DNA from: Maea johnstoni | Taxonomy: Eukaryota > Annelida > Polychaeta > Spionida > Magelonidae | Length of the DNA: 64,000 nucleotides | Direction of reading: 5' to 3' | Assembly (NCBI GenBank): GCA_963942565.1 | Contig: OZ012695.1 | Span: 8,303,584-8,367,583 of the forward strand | The notes under the pieces: model-generated | Told to the model about the DNA's origin: nothing | What the model saw: only the letters and a program-made list of their open reading frames with translations | Databases searched by the model: none | Program-made: the position numbers and the translations under genes | Part shown: one piece after another, positions 10,401 to 22,632 of the stretch | Layout: every line of letters starts with the position of its first letter | How positions within the stretch are numbered: position 1 is the stretch's first letter

Positions 10401-13400
10401 AGCAGGCCTGTGATAAGGCAGTAGTGGGAATGAGCAAGCCTGTGATAAGGCAGTAGTGAGCATGAGCAAGCCTGTGATAAGGCAGTAGTGGGAATGAGCA
10501 AGCCTGTGATAAGGCAGTAGTGGGAATGAGCAAGCCTGTGGTAAGGCAGTAGTGGGAATGAGCAGGCCTGTGATAAGGCAGTAGTGGGAATGAGCAAGCC
10601 TATGGTAAGGCAGTAGTGGGAATGAGCAAGCCTGTGATAAGGCAGTAGTGGGGATGAGCAAGCCTGTGATAAGGCAGTAGTGGGAATGAGCAGGCCTGTG
10701 ATAAGGCAGTAGTGGGAATGAGCAAGCCTGTGATAAGGCAGTAGTGAGAATGAGCAAGCCTGTGATAAGGCAGTAGTGGGAATGAGCAAGCCTGTGGTAA
10801 GGCAGTAGTGGGAATGAGCAAGCCTGTGATAAGGCAGTAGTGGGAATGAGCAAGCCTGTGATAAGGCAGTAGTGAGAATGAGCAAGCCTGTGATAAGGCA
10901 GTAGTGAGAATGAGCAAGCCTGTGATAAGGCAGTAGTGGGAATGAGCAAGCCTGTGATAAGGCAGTAGTGGGAATGAGCAAGCCTGTGGTAAGGCAGTAG
11001 TGAGAATGAGCAAGCCTGTGATAAGGCAGTAGTGGGAATGAGCAAGCCTGTGATAAGGCAGTAGTGGGAATGAGCAAGCCTGTGATAAGGCAGTAGTGAG
11101 AATGAGCAAGCCTGTGATAAGGCAGCAGTGAGAATGAGCAAGCCTGTGATAAGGCAGTAGTGAGAATGAGCAAGCCTGTGATAAGGCAGTAGTGAGAATG
11201 AGCAAGCCTGTGATAAGGCAATAGTGGGAATGAGCAAGCCTGTGGTAAGGCAGTAGTGGGAATGAGCAAGCCTGTGATAAGGCAGTAGTGGGAATGAGCA
11301 AGCCTGTGATAAGGCAGTAGTGAGAATGAGCAAGCCTGTGATAAGGCAGTAGTGGGAATGAGCAAGCCTGTGATAAGGCAGTAGTGGGAATGAGCAAGCC
11401 TGTGATAAGGCAGTAGTGGGAATGAGCAAGCCTGTGATAAGGCAGTAGTGGGAATGAGCAGGCCTGTGATAAGGCAGTAGTGGGAATGAGCAAGCCTGTG
11501 ATAAGGCAGTGGTGGGAATGAGCAAGCCTGTGATAAGGCAGTAGTGGGAATGAGCAGGCCTGTGGTAAGGCAGTAGTGGGAATGAGCAAGCCTGTGATAA
11601 GGCAGTAGTGGGAATGAGCAAGCCTGTGATAAGGCAGTAGTGGGAATGAGCAAGCCTGTGATAAGGCAATAGTGGGAATGAGCAAGCCTGTGATAAGGCA
11701 GTAGTGGGAATGAGCAAGCCTGTGGTAAGGCAGTAGTGGGAATGAGCAGGCCTGTGATAAGGCAGTAGTGGGAATGAGCAAGCCTGTGATAAGGCAGTAG
11801 TGGGAATGAGCAAGCCTGTGGTAAGGCAGTAGTGGGAATGAGCAAGCCTGTGATAAGGCAGTAGTGGGGATGAGCAAGCCTGTGATAAGGCAGTAGTGGG
11901 AATGAGCAGGCCTGTGATAAGGCAGTAGTGGGAATGAGCAGGCCTGTGATAAGGCAGTAGTGGGAATGAGCAGGCCTGTGATAAGGCAGTAGTGGGAATG
12001 AGCAAGCCTGTGATAAGGCAGTAGTGGGAATGAGCAAGCCTGTGATAAGGCAGTAGTGGGAATGAGCAAGCCTGTGATAAGGCAGTAGTGGGAATGAGCA
12101 GGCCTGTGATAAGGCAGTAGTGGGAATGAGCAAGCCTGTGATAAGGCACTAGTGGGAATGAGCAAGCCTGTGATAAGGCAGTAGTGGGAATGAGGAGGCC
12201 TGTGGTAAGGCAGTAGTGGGAATGAGCAAGCCTGTGATAAGGCAGTAGTGGGAATGAGCAAGCCTGTGATAAGGCAGTAGTGGGAATGAGCAAGCCTGTG
12301 ATAAGGCAATAGTGGGAATAGGCAGGCCTGTGGTAAGGCAGTAGTGGGAATGAGCAAGCCTGTGATAAGGCAGTAGTGGGAATGAGCAAGCCTGTTATAA
12401 GGCAGTAGTGGGAATGAGCAAGCCTGTGATAAGGCAGTAGTGGGAATGAGCAAGCCTATGGTAAGGCAGTAGTGGGAATGAGCAGGCCTGTGGTAAGGCA
12501 GTAGTGGGAATGAGCAAGCCTGTGATAAGGCAGTAGTGGGAATGAGCAAGCCTGTGATAAGGCAGTAGTGGGAATGAGCAAGCCTGTGATAAGGCAATAG
12601 TGGGAATGAGCAAGCCTGTGGTAAGGCAGTAGTGGGAATGAGCAGGCCTATGGTAAGGCAGTAGTGGGAATGAGCAAGCCTGTGATAAGGCAGTAGTGGG
12701 AATGAGCAAGCCTGTGATAAGGCAGTAGTGGGAATGAGCAGGCCTGTGGTAAGGCAGTAGTGGGAATGAGCAAGCCTGTGATAAGGCAGTAGTGGGAATG
12801 AGCAAGCCTGTGATAAGGCAGTAGTGGGAATGAGCAGGCCTGTGGTAAGGCAGTAGTGGGAATGAGCAAGCCTGTGATAAGGCAGTAGTGGGAATGAGCA
12901 AGCCTGTGATAAGGCAGTAGTGGGAATGAGCAAGCCTGTGATAAGGCAGTAGTGGGAATGAGCAAGCCTGCGATAAGGCAATAGTGGGAATGAGCAAGCC
13001 TGTGATAAGGCAGTAGTGGGAATGAGCAAGCCTGTGGTAAGGCAGTAGTGGGAATGAGCAAGCCTGTGATAAGGCAGTAGTGGGAATGAGCAAGCCTGTG
13101 ATAAGGCAGTAGTGGGAATGAGCAAGCCTATGGTAAGGCAGTAGTGGGAATGAGCAAGCCTGTGATAAGGCAGTAGTGGGGATGAGCAAGCCTGTGATAA
13201 GGCAGTAGTGGGAATGAGCAGGCCTGTGATAAGGCAGTAGTGGGAATGAGCAAGCCTGTGATAAGGCAGTAGTGAGAATGAGCAAGCCTGTGATAAGGCA
13301 GTAGTGGGAATGAGCAAGCCTGTGATAAGGCAGTAGTGGGAATGAGCAAGCCTGTGATAAGGCAGTAGTGAGAATGAGCAAGCCTGTGATAAGGCAGTAG

Positions 13401-14276
13401 TGGGAATGAGCAAGCCTGTGATAAGGCAGTAGTGGGAATGAGCAAGCCTGTGATAAGGCAGTAGTGGGAATGAGCAGGCCTGTGATAAGGCAGTAGTGGG
13501 AATGAGCAAGCCTGTGGTAAGGCAGTAGTGGGAATGAGCAAGCCTGTGATAAGGCAGTAGTGGGAATGAGCAGGCCTGTGGTAAGGCAGTAGTGGGAATG
13601 AGCAAGCCTGTGATAAGGCAGTAGTGGGAATGAGCAAGCCTGTGATAAGGCAGTAGTGGGAATGAGCAAGCCTGTGATAAGGCAATAGTGGGAATGAGCA
13701 AGCCTGTGATAAGGCAGTAGTGGGAATGAGCAAGCCTGTGGTAAGGCAGTAGTGGGAATGAGCAGGCCTGTGATAAGGCAGTAGTGGGAATGAGCAAGCC
13801 TGTGATAAGGCAGTAGTGGGAATGAGCAAGCCTGTGGTAAGGCAGTAGTGGGAATGAGCAAGCCTGTGATAAGGCAGTAGTGGGGATGAGCAAGCCTGTG
13901 ATAAGGCAGTAGTGGGAATGAGCAGGCCTGTGATAAGGCAGTAGTGGGAATGAGCAGGCCTGTGATAAGGCAGTAGTGGGAATGAGCAGGCCTGTGATAA
14001 GGCAGTAGTGGGAATGAGCAAGCCTGTGATAAGGCAGTAGTGGGAATGAGCAGGCCTGTGATAAGGCAGTAGTGGGAATGAGCAGGCCTGTGATAAGGCA
14101 GTAGTGGGAATGAGCAAGCCTGTGATAAGGCAGTAGTGGGAATGAGCAAGCCTGTGATAAGGCAGTAGTGGGAATGAGCAGGCCTGTGATAAGGCAGTAG
14201 TGGGAATGAGCAAGCCTGTGATAAGGCAATAGTAGTGGGAATGAGCAAGCCTGTGATAAGGCAGTAGTGGGAATGA
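4441..14276. repeat. Giant 32-bp minisatellite, about 307 copies
   Basis: The unit is 32 bp, built on GAATGAGCAAGCCTGTGATA followed by AGGCAGTAGTGG, head to tail for 9.8 kb with no spacers. Most copies differ at a few sites: AAGCC/AGGCC, TGATAAGG/TGGTAAGG, GCAGTAG/GCAATAG, TGGGAATG/TGAGAATG. The plus strand carries about 12 G and 4 C per unit, a strong strand skew. Two 35-bp units with an extra TAG occur near the two ends (about 4808 and 14227). Because 32 is not a multiple of 3 and no stop arises on the minus strand, all three minus frames stay open for up to 1,943 codons with the same 32-residue peptide; these are not genes. Higher-order copies are listed separately. Confidence 0.97.
5189..9060. 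repeat. Higher-order duplication inside minisatellite (1,920-1,952 bp)
   Basis: Rare variants recur at a fixed distance. GCAGTCGTGGGAATGAAC occurs near 5201 and 7153 (1,952 = 61 units). GTAGTGGGTATGAGCAGGCC occurs near 5621 and 7541, and GGAATAGGCAGG near 6331 and 8251 (1,920 = 60 units). Comparing 5621-7140 with 7541-9060 I see about five differences in 1.5 kb, so the duplication is recent. One unit was gained or lost near 5460-5620. Confidence 0.85.
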
Positions 14277-14420
14277 GAAAGAAAGCTTCGGGACATCTGT
14301 GAGAATGAGCAAGACCTTTCAAGATAAGCAAGACTGTTCTCGAACGACCAAGATACTTTTGAACATGTTTGAAAACTTCTTGGTCGAGCGAGACTCCAGC
14401 CAGAATGAAAAGGTCAACAC
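14277..14420. repeat. Degenerate edge of minisatellite
   Basis: Decayed unit-like pieces (GAGAATGAGCAAGACC, then AAGATAAGCAAGACTG) grade into unique sequence. A short stem, CGACCAAGA with TCTTGGTCG, lies at about 14345-14386. This may be the ancestral single-copy sequence. Confidence 0.4.
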
Positions 14421-14930
14421 AGAGTGACCAGGGGGAATAGAGCTGTAGTATATCAAAGTGTAAGTCAACTCTTAATCAACTTCCACGTAATGTAATAAGA
14501 GAGTCTACCGAATGCGCTATCAAAGAAAATTGCGGGAAAAAATAAAGGAACAACGTTCTCTCATATATGTTCTTGGTTTAATCAGAGATATATGGATTAA
14601 GGTATTGAAGTCCCTGGTGTAATAGACTCTACTAGTGCCGGATTCTTTGAAATCTAAACAGAAATGTTTAATCAAGAATCCACGGCCATGATCCGATTAA
14701 TTCAAAGGAAATATAGACATCAATATTTCAAATATGATTGGTTTTGCCCAGATAACAATGTTCTACCATGTGGGGCATGTTTGGGTTGCTCAAGCCCGAT
14801 CTATGGAACATACCTGCTTTTACTGGGTCAAGATAAGGAACCTCTATAACGTCTATAGGATGGCACTTACAGTCATATAGATATGCAAACGTGTTTAGGA
14901 ACATGCGAACAAACTAACATAAATAATAGT
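14421..14930. other. No gene seen
   Basis: A 61-codon open frame at 14664-14849 has no recognisable domain or splice context. Confidence 0.3.
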
Positions 14931-14934
14931 TATG

Positions 14935-15085
14935 TATACAGAGGAATATATACATACATACATACATTAGGTCACACGTACATACATATTATTACATGTA
15001 CATACATACATACATACATACATACGTACGAACATGTGCACACACATACATATATAGGTACATACATACATACAGACATATACGT
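14935..15085. repeat. (CATA)n microsatellite
   Basis: Interrupted ACAT/CATA tetranucleotide repeats. Confidence 0.85.
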
Positions 15086-15204
15086 GTGTGTCAAGATTGT
15101 CGAATAGCCATTGTATTTTGATAAATAAGACTTTCTTCTACCACTACGTTACTAATATAGCACGCTTCCTGAAACCCCAAATATTCACTTAAGGGTACAC
15201 TTAC

Positions 15205-15340
15205 CTCAGAACAGCGACGTGCAGTATACTGAGATATTATGGCGACATCCACGGACCAGGCTAGCTTGTTGGCATAACCAAGGGGGCTGCCATGTTGGAC
15301 GCAGTGCGCGTCACCTTGACGACGAGCAACTGAAGCGTGA
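15205..15340 (-). promoter_or_regulatory. Possible first exon or promoter with donor
   Basis: On the minus strand a CpG-richer stretch contains CCAACATGGCAGCCCCC, similar to the YY1-type CAANATGGCNGC element found at many start sites, and ends at a good donor (CTGAG then GTAAGTGT). The frame from that ATG stops after ten codons, so this would be a non-coding exon. It could be the 5' exon of the minus-strand gene with exon 1855-2627, placing the minisatellite in the intron. That link is inference only. Confidence 0.3.
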
Positions 15341-15470
15341 TTGCACAGGTATTACACACCTGTGAGATGTAGGTAAACATGAAAGGGGCTCCCTCAACTA
15401 CCCTTACATCAGGGCCTTGCAGGGGAGGCTTGGAAATCCGCTAATCTCCATACTGCTTGCATTGAAACAC

Positions 15471-15474
<4 letters not shown>

Positions 15475-15530
<56 letters not shown>
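15475..15530. repeat. (TC)n microsatellite
   Basis: Pure CT dinucleotide run of about 56 bp. Confidence 0.97.
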
Positions 15531-15533
<3 letters not shown>

Positions 15534-16880
15534 TAATACATGGATTTCTGAGGAAACATTGTTGATGTTAAATCTGCGCATCATTCCGAGATTGCACAAA
15601 TCTTTTATTGTCGTGTTGTATAAAGTTTATAAGAAAGGAGTTTAGTTCATCTATCAATGGAGAAATACAGAATTGAGTATCATGTCATGAAATAAAATTA
15701 TCTTAAACCGTTAGCATAGATCTGGATGCCCATGTACAAAACCATCCAGAAAATGAATGAATGATTTGTGGAGCTTACTGTTTTAATAATGACAATAATA
15801 ATTATATTGACCACACTGATAGCATGGAAATTATTACTTCGAAATTCTAGACAAAATACAACAAGGTACATACATCGAAAGAACAGGAGCTTTACAGCAT
15901 TAAACGAAAAAAAGTTGAACTATTAAACTATAACAATACACATTTGCGTAAGGCAATGGTTAACCTGTTTAGCCTATGCGTGTGTATGTCTCACAATATA
16001 GTTTATTCGCGTTTGCATGACGTCCAGGACTACTACGCGGACGGGGACGGGCGGGGAGTTCCCATACCCTATCATTGCTAAGCCCTATGGCATGATCGAC
16101 CCTGACGACAAGGGCTTTTAGTATTCATCCCAAGTCCCACATGGTCTCGATGACCATTCAATCCTTTAGGGCCAGTTTAGTCCTTTTCAAAATACTGAGG
16201 CAATTCAATCTATACAACCACTGGCAAACTTGGGTGAATACAATGAGGGCGTTTTGTATCCGCTTTTTAGGAAAATTCCTTGGAACACTATCATCCATAA
16301 AGGACATAGCTGACCAACTTCGGAGTGGAGAAGCAATAACCTATTTCATTTACTCAAGCTTTCACAGGGTGACAAATTTCCCAACACGGTGATCAAACGC
16401 CTGTGATTTTTATTAATTATTACAGAATACCCGTATTCTGCTGGTCATGTTTGTACCAGCACAGCTAGTGGCCAGTGACACCACCTTGACCACCGGTATT
16501 TAGATTATTCGGCAATTCGAATATTCCTGTTTCTAATTACCTTCGTGGTCTGACGTGTCTATCGATTTGTAAATTTAAACATGCATATGAGATATATTTC
16601 AGTTTTGAATATTGATATGTTTGGTCCTTTATTTAGCCAACATTTCTATTTCTTGAATAGGAAGATATGCGTATGAGGCTATATACGATGTACATTTGAT
16701 GGTATCCATGGCATTGGAAAATATATCATCATTACAGCAAAAAAGACCAAGATATGACTTGCATCACATCACAAAATTCGATAAAACTTCCATTAGATGA
16801 AAAGTTTCTGTCAATAGTTAAATTAGATAGTAGCATTCAGCTTTTACCAATTTCTATATTGCGAAAAGGTCATTATTATT
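15531..16880. other. No gene seen
   Basis: AT-rich sequence with one GC-richer patch near 16020-16140. An 83-codon plus frame at 16141-16392 has no family I recognise and no splice signals I trust. Confidence 0.3.
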
Positions 16881-16881
16881 T

Positions 16882-16882
16882 T

Positions 16883-16927
<45 letters not shown>

Positions 16928-16965
16928 CAGTAGTAGTAGCAGTAGTAGTAGCAGCAGTAGTAGTA
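16882..16965. repeat. (TAG)n microsatellite
   Basis: TAG trinucleotides with scattered CAG variants. Confidence 0.95.
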
Positions 16966-17708
16966 TGGTGTTTATCCTGTGGTCGGACAATAGATTGAAG
17001 CTGTCTCTTCTCTACCTAGTTACAACAGGACGCAACTTCAAGTAAGTAGCTAATATGCTACTGCCCCACCCTCTTCTAGTAGCTTCTTTCCCACGTGAAG
17101 AGCTTAGCCACACAGTTACCGTACATCTTGAAAGCACCTGTGTCCGTAGACCACCTTTCTATTGCCCACGAATCTTCAATTTAGTTCCTACTTCTCTTGA
17201 AAGATGTCGCTGCAATAGCATGATGCGTAGTTTGCCATATTTTGTACAGCCTTAGATGAGGAACTTTATTTTCAAATATATGGTTCCTGCTTAGATGAAT
17301 AAACATCAGTGGATCCACATTCGCGATAGAGCTGAGTGGCTTTTCGATACTTGAGTATAAGCAGAAGTTCGGAACAAGGTTCAAACATCGGCGAAAAACG
17401 GCTTCCGTGTAGCCTGTGCAAACACATGGTAATAGTCGTTGAAACTGCCCTCATCTGGACTGGGTAAAAAATCTCAAACTCATTTTTGTTCTGGGCGTTT
17501 CAGTCCATAATGATCAATTTGGGGTGTCGATTTCTTTTACAGAATTGCAGTCATTTTATACGTGACTCGTGCGTCCCATGTGGATCTTGAGCACGAAAAT
17601 GAACATTTCGAGATATGGAAGTGTTTTATTTTCGGCGTGTCCCTTGAGAACGTTGGAGCATGAACAGTTTTCTGCCTCAAATAGGTTTGAGAATTGTCCA
17701 GACGGGAA

Positions 17709-17784
<76 letters not shown>

Positions 17785-18120
17785 TGATATTTGATATAGC
17801 GCCCTTTCCATCTATTATGTTCAAAAGCGTTTTAAAGAATAGTCAGTGGACAGATGTTTATGGTCCACATAGTCAAATTACCGTAACTCGTTACGAAAAA
17901 GCAATGTTTTCAGCTGTTTCTTGAAGTTTTGCACACTATCAGCAGCCTTGATGTTGTCAGGGAGCTCATTCCAAAAGCATAGTGCAAAGGCACAGAATGC
18001 TCTGTTACCAAATATTTTCAGATTAGTGTGTGGTATCTGTAATAAGTTCTTAGTGTTTGATCCTAGAGTCCTTGTATTGGCTTGTTTACGAAAACAACTC
18101 CCATGTATACGGGGCATATT
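17709..18120 (-). mobile_element. LINE 3' end with (ATT)n tail
   Basis: Minus-strand translation ends with the C-terminal block common to CR1/L2-like LINEs: [39 protein letters not shown], then a stop. The short 3' UTR carries AAAGCGC and GGAAAGGGCGCTATATCAAA and ends in (ATT)n (seen as AAT at 17709-17784). Everything 5' of this C-terminus is missing. A second copy of the same 3' end lies at 32671-32870. Confidence 0.8.
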
Positions 18121-18660
18121 GGAGACGTGGGAGCCATTTCAAAGGACTCGCCGGAGTTTGATCCCATCTCAAAATTCAAGTCTCAACAATTCATGCCCGG
18201 AGCGACCCAACTAAAAGTTTGCATATTTTCCTGATACTTCCCAAATCATTGCGTCCTTTGGAAAATGGTTGAAGAAGATCAGTCTATTCGAACTAAACTT
18301 ACATATCGTCCTTGCATAATTCATGAATCCATCTTGTATTGGGAAGTATCATATAGATTATTATGAAAAGTGCGATATATTCGCACGAAAATTAGCAGTA
18401 TGTATGAATGACGAAGGGGTTATTTTATCTCCATTTTGTGATTGGAAAGGGGTTGTGTTGTTGATGATCTTTTTTCAGAAAAGGAACTTAGGTAAGATCT
18501 ATATTTAAGGCCACATTTTCAAAACAAGAATGTATTCTAACCGGGTGAATGGCGTTGGTAGTTGACAAGGATGGAGATAAGCTCATTAACTTTAATGCAG
18601 GAGTCATGTACGACTCTCATTGATGTCCCAAAAATGATTCGATTATTTCGATAAACGTTT
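18121..18660. other. No gene seen
   Basis: Upstream flank of the 5'-truncated LINE; no coding signal. Confidence 0.3.
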
Positions 18661-18662
18661 TC

Positions 18663-18897
<235 letters not shown>

Positions 18898-19267
18898 ATT
18901 TCCAGTTAGAAGGAATGAGAGTAAAAAGCTCACCTTCGTTGAACCTTTTTGAACTGACCAGCGACATAGTAAAACACTTGCCCGCTAGGTGACGCTAGAA
19001 GTCGTCGATACCATGCCCTTGGTGCATAGCCTCCATACAGCTGAAAGCCACCAAAAAGGTCGACACACCCGCCGACTGGCAGGTTGATGCTCTAAGCTAG
19101 TTTTTAGAAATATCCTCATTGTTCTAGATATTATTTAAAGAACTAAAATACGTTTTACCGATTCCATTAAATTGCAATATTCTCCCACAATGAGTTTTCT
19201 TTAAGTGTTAAGAAAACGTCCAATTACTTTTTTTCCACACGGTCTATTTTTTTGACGAATATAGGAC

Positions 19268-19365
19268 TGCCACAACAGCCAAGTGGTCTGTGCGCTCACC
19301 CTGCAACCACATACTGCCTATCACCACTGGAAAACGGTTGGTGTTCGAATCCGAACAATAATAAT
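19268..19365 (+). mobile_element. tRNA-derived SINE head, copy 1
   Basis: It has a pol III A-box-like AGCCAAGTGGTC near 19276 and a B box GTTCGAATCC near 19343, about 60 bp apart, followed by an AAT-type tail. It matches the copy at 19990. Intervening bases do not form a convincing cloverleaf, so it is not a tRNA gene. Confidence 0.6.
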
Positions 19366-19488
19366 GATGATGGTATTGATGATGATGTGATATATAAATG
19401 ATAATAATAATGATAGTTATAATAATAATAGTTTATAACAATAATAATGATAATAATAATAATAATGATTATGATAATAATAACAATA

Positions 19489-19520
<32 letters not shown>

Positions 19521-19525
19521 AAACC
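19358..19525. repeat. (AAT)n and (CAA)n microsatellite
   Basis: SINE tail-type AAT array passing into CAA repeats. Confidence 0.9.
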
Positions 19526-19989
19526 TATAACAAGACATTGCCCCATCACCATTATCCAAGGGAACAATTGCAACTGTAACACCATCTTACCTGAATGATA
19601 CCGTAACCCTATCCCTATATCCTGCCACACCTTTTATCAGAAGTACAGTAATAGCACTGATCTGGACAAAAGACAGGAGAGAAATTTGATAAACCACGCG
19701 GTGATGTATGACTCTAATAATGGTGATATTCCTGACAACTCTATCATTTCCAACTAATTAGTCTAGTACGCATTCAATGGTGTCTCTGTTCAAGGCAATG
19801 GGATTGTGCAATTAACCTTTTTCTTGTGTAACTATCTTCCTTTATTAACGCTGCTGACTAACCATGTTTCTCTCAATAATGGTGTGGATACCAAACGTGG
19901 GGCACACTTGAATCACTACAGAGGAATATGTGACTACTTTTAGATAGTGAAGGCATGAATATTATCCAAATTAGCATGTTAAAGTAAAG

Positions 19990-20095
19990 GGCTACCCCAA
20001 TAGCCGAGTGGTCTGCGCACCAACCCCGCGACGGCATGCTGTATATCACCACTGCCAAACGGTTGGTGTACGAATCCGCAAAATCAAATGGTATC
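19990..20095 (+). mobile_element. tRNA-derived SINE head, copy 2
   Basis: A box TAGCCGAGTGG at 20001-20011 fits the tRNA consensus. The B-box position carries GTGTACGAATCC near 20066. An AAT tail follows. Confidence 0.6.
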
Positions 20096-20171
20096 AATAA
20101 TAATAAAAATAATAATAACGATAATAATAATAATGAAAATAATAATAATAATAATAGTATTGATAATATTG

Positions 20172-20250
<79 letters not shown>

Positions 20251-20292
20251 TGATAATAATAATAATAGTAAAATAGTAATAATAATAGTAAT
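20090..20292. repeat. (AAT)n microsatellite
   Basis: Long AAT array, the expanded tail of the SINE before it. Confidence 0.95.
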
Positions 20293-21629
20293 TATGACTA
20301 GTTGGCCCCGGTGCGCAGCACGGGTTTAGTGCAAAGTCACATTCTTTCCCCTTCATCCACATTGTCATCCTAACCAATGGTGCAGACATCTGAAAGTTGA
20401 TGGCGCCAACAGACACAATTAAAGAAACGCTGTAAATGCATCCATCCTAGAAATTCAAACCCCTTCTGGCCAATCTTTATACTACTGTGGAGCATTCCAG
20501 GGTGGAATAAACACTTGGCAATTGTCAGGAGTTCTGAAATCCGTGACCAAAGTTCCCAAAACTCGGTATTAATATATAGATAATGATGATAAAAATAACA
20601 TTGCCCATCACCATCTAAGCAAACAATAACAACAATAACACCACCTTCCCTGAATGATCCCGTAACCCCATCCCCCATATCCTGACCACTACCCGCTCAT
20701 TACAGTAATGGCACTGCTTTGAGAGCTAGAATGTTGCATCCTATAACACTTTAGCTAATCATCTGCGCGTGCATTGTGTGATGCCAACATTGAAGGCGAA
20801 GCGATGTTATTTTCGTAACATTTCTATTATCAGGCTTCTCATTAATGCGCATTTACCGGAAGAGAGTTGGCAACAGACAGGTGTTGAATTTGATATACCA
20901 CGTGCTGATGTATGATTGTAATAATGGTGAAATCCCTGAAGTGGTAGTCTATAAATTAGCAACTCTATCATTCGCAACCAGAGACTTCAACTCTTTAATC
21001 TATGTCTCTGTCACAACTTATTACTGTAGTACGTACCCAGTGCATGGCGTCAACATTTAAGGCAATGAGATTGTGTAACTGCCATGAGCTATGATCTACG
21101 TTTCAAGCTTCTGATTGACCCAGTGTTTTTCTCACTAATGGTTGGATGCCAAACCTACGACCACACTTACTTTTAGGGATAAGATGCGGAAGTCATATCT
21201 GCGCCATAGGTCCTAATAAGACGTTTGTCGCTACGTGTTAGGCTGTGATTAGGGGTAATTAACGTTAAATGAGCGAAATATGCAATTGCTAGGTTGACGA
21301 TGTATTTGTTGGTAGATAGACATAACTTCTGAGTTTTATGTCTAAAACCATTTCACTTTGCCACGGCAAGTCTCTTCATAGAGAAAATGTTGAAGACGAA
21401 ATTAAGGCATGTCATTCTTACCTGCTCTCTTCATAATGCATAGAGAGCGCCCTCTCGCAAGATAATTCACCTATTGCCAAGCCAGAGTAGAAGCCCGCCT
21501 TGAACACCTAAGAAAAAGAACGTACACTCTGGTAAATTAATTTTACACAATAAAAGCCCACTAAGAACTTCAAATATGTTCACGCTAAGCCATTTACCCA
21601 GCTATAGGTGATATGTTCTTAATGGTTCC

Positions 21630-21928
21630 ACGATAAGTTTGGATTGGTGCCCAATTGATATCTTCATTGCAGACTAGGTTCCTAAGAACTAGGCTTGTGT
21701 CGCAATAGTCATTCTTATCTAACTCTGCTTCCGGCATCTTCTTTCACGTAGTTATTAGCCCAGTTCCTTTAAGATTTGATTTCCTTATTATTGAGTTCCG
21801 TGTAAAATGCCAGCCATCGCCCCGCACTGTCATTGTAGTTGTGACTCCCTCATCCCCACCTCATGTAAATGGCCAGCACAGTCAGGCATTAGACGCACAT
21901 TCAATCCCCCAGCTCTGTAGCTGTAATC

Positions 21929-22006
<78 letters not shown>

Positions 22007-22451
22007 GAGTCGCTCTCTATGCATTATAAATAGGGCAGAGACGACTAGGGGAGTCTATCCAACGGTTTTCTTATTATCAGAGGAGCAGAAATTCAAAATA
22101 GTACTAAGCGATGGTAATAATGTGAAGCAATGTGCAAGCTTTCTTGAAACCATCCTCGAGATTAGACGATCTGAATTGATGAAACCACAGAGACATTGAA
22201 TGTGTCTTATAAACTTTCTAAATATGTTGAAAATGTGCAGATGAGTTAACATCTCTGTGTGATATGTACTAATAATGTGCTTTAATGTCTCTCATAACTA
22301 TTTTAAGAGTGGTCAGTATATTGTTTTTACCTGTCTGTAATATGTTTATCCATACTGAGTGAGATTTTTAATAACAATTGTATTATCATTATTATTATTA
22401 TTATTATTATTGTTATTATTATTATTATTATTAATATTATTATTATTACAA

Positions 22452-22500
<49 letters not shown>

Positions 22501-22575
22501 CACCACCACCATCGTCGTCGTCGTCGTCGTCGTCATTATTATTATTATTATCATTATTATTATTATTATTATTAA

Positions 22576-22632
<57 letters not shown>

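Larger units (their letters stand above)
19268..21180. repeat. Diverged tandem segmental duplication headed by a SINE
   Basis: Segment 19268-19960 and segment 19990-21180 have the same order: SINE head, AAT array, a stretch with CCTGAATGAT and CCGTAACCC, then ACAGTAATRGCACTG, TGATGTATGA and AATAATGGTGA, then AAGGCAATGRGATTGTG. Copy 2 is longer, mainly through extra sequence at about 20290-20580. Divergence is substantial, so the event is old. Confidence 0.65.

Noticed and set aside
4441-14276. CRISPR-like array
   Set aside because: Units are contiguous with no unique spacers, and the DNA is eukaryotic.
4361-14331. Very long minus-strand open frames (up to 1,943 codons)
   Set aside because: They are three-frame readings of the 32-bp minisatellite; the same peptide appears in every frame, so openness is a property of the unit.
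17055-17255. Plus frame resembling a LINE C-terminus (CPRIFNLVPTSL)
   Set aside because: The match to the F-PR-WN-LP pattern is too weak to call.
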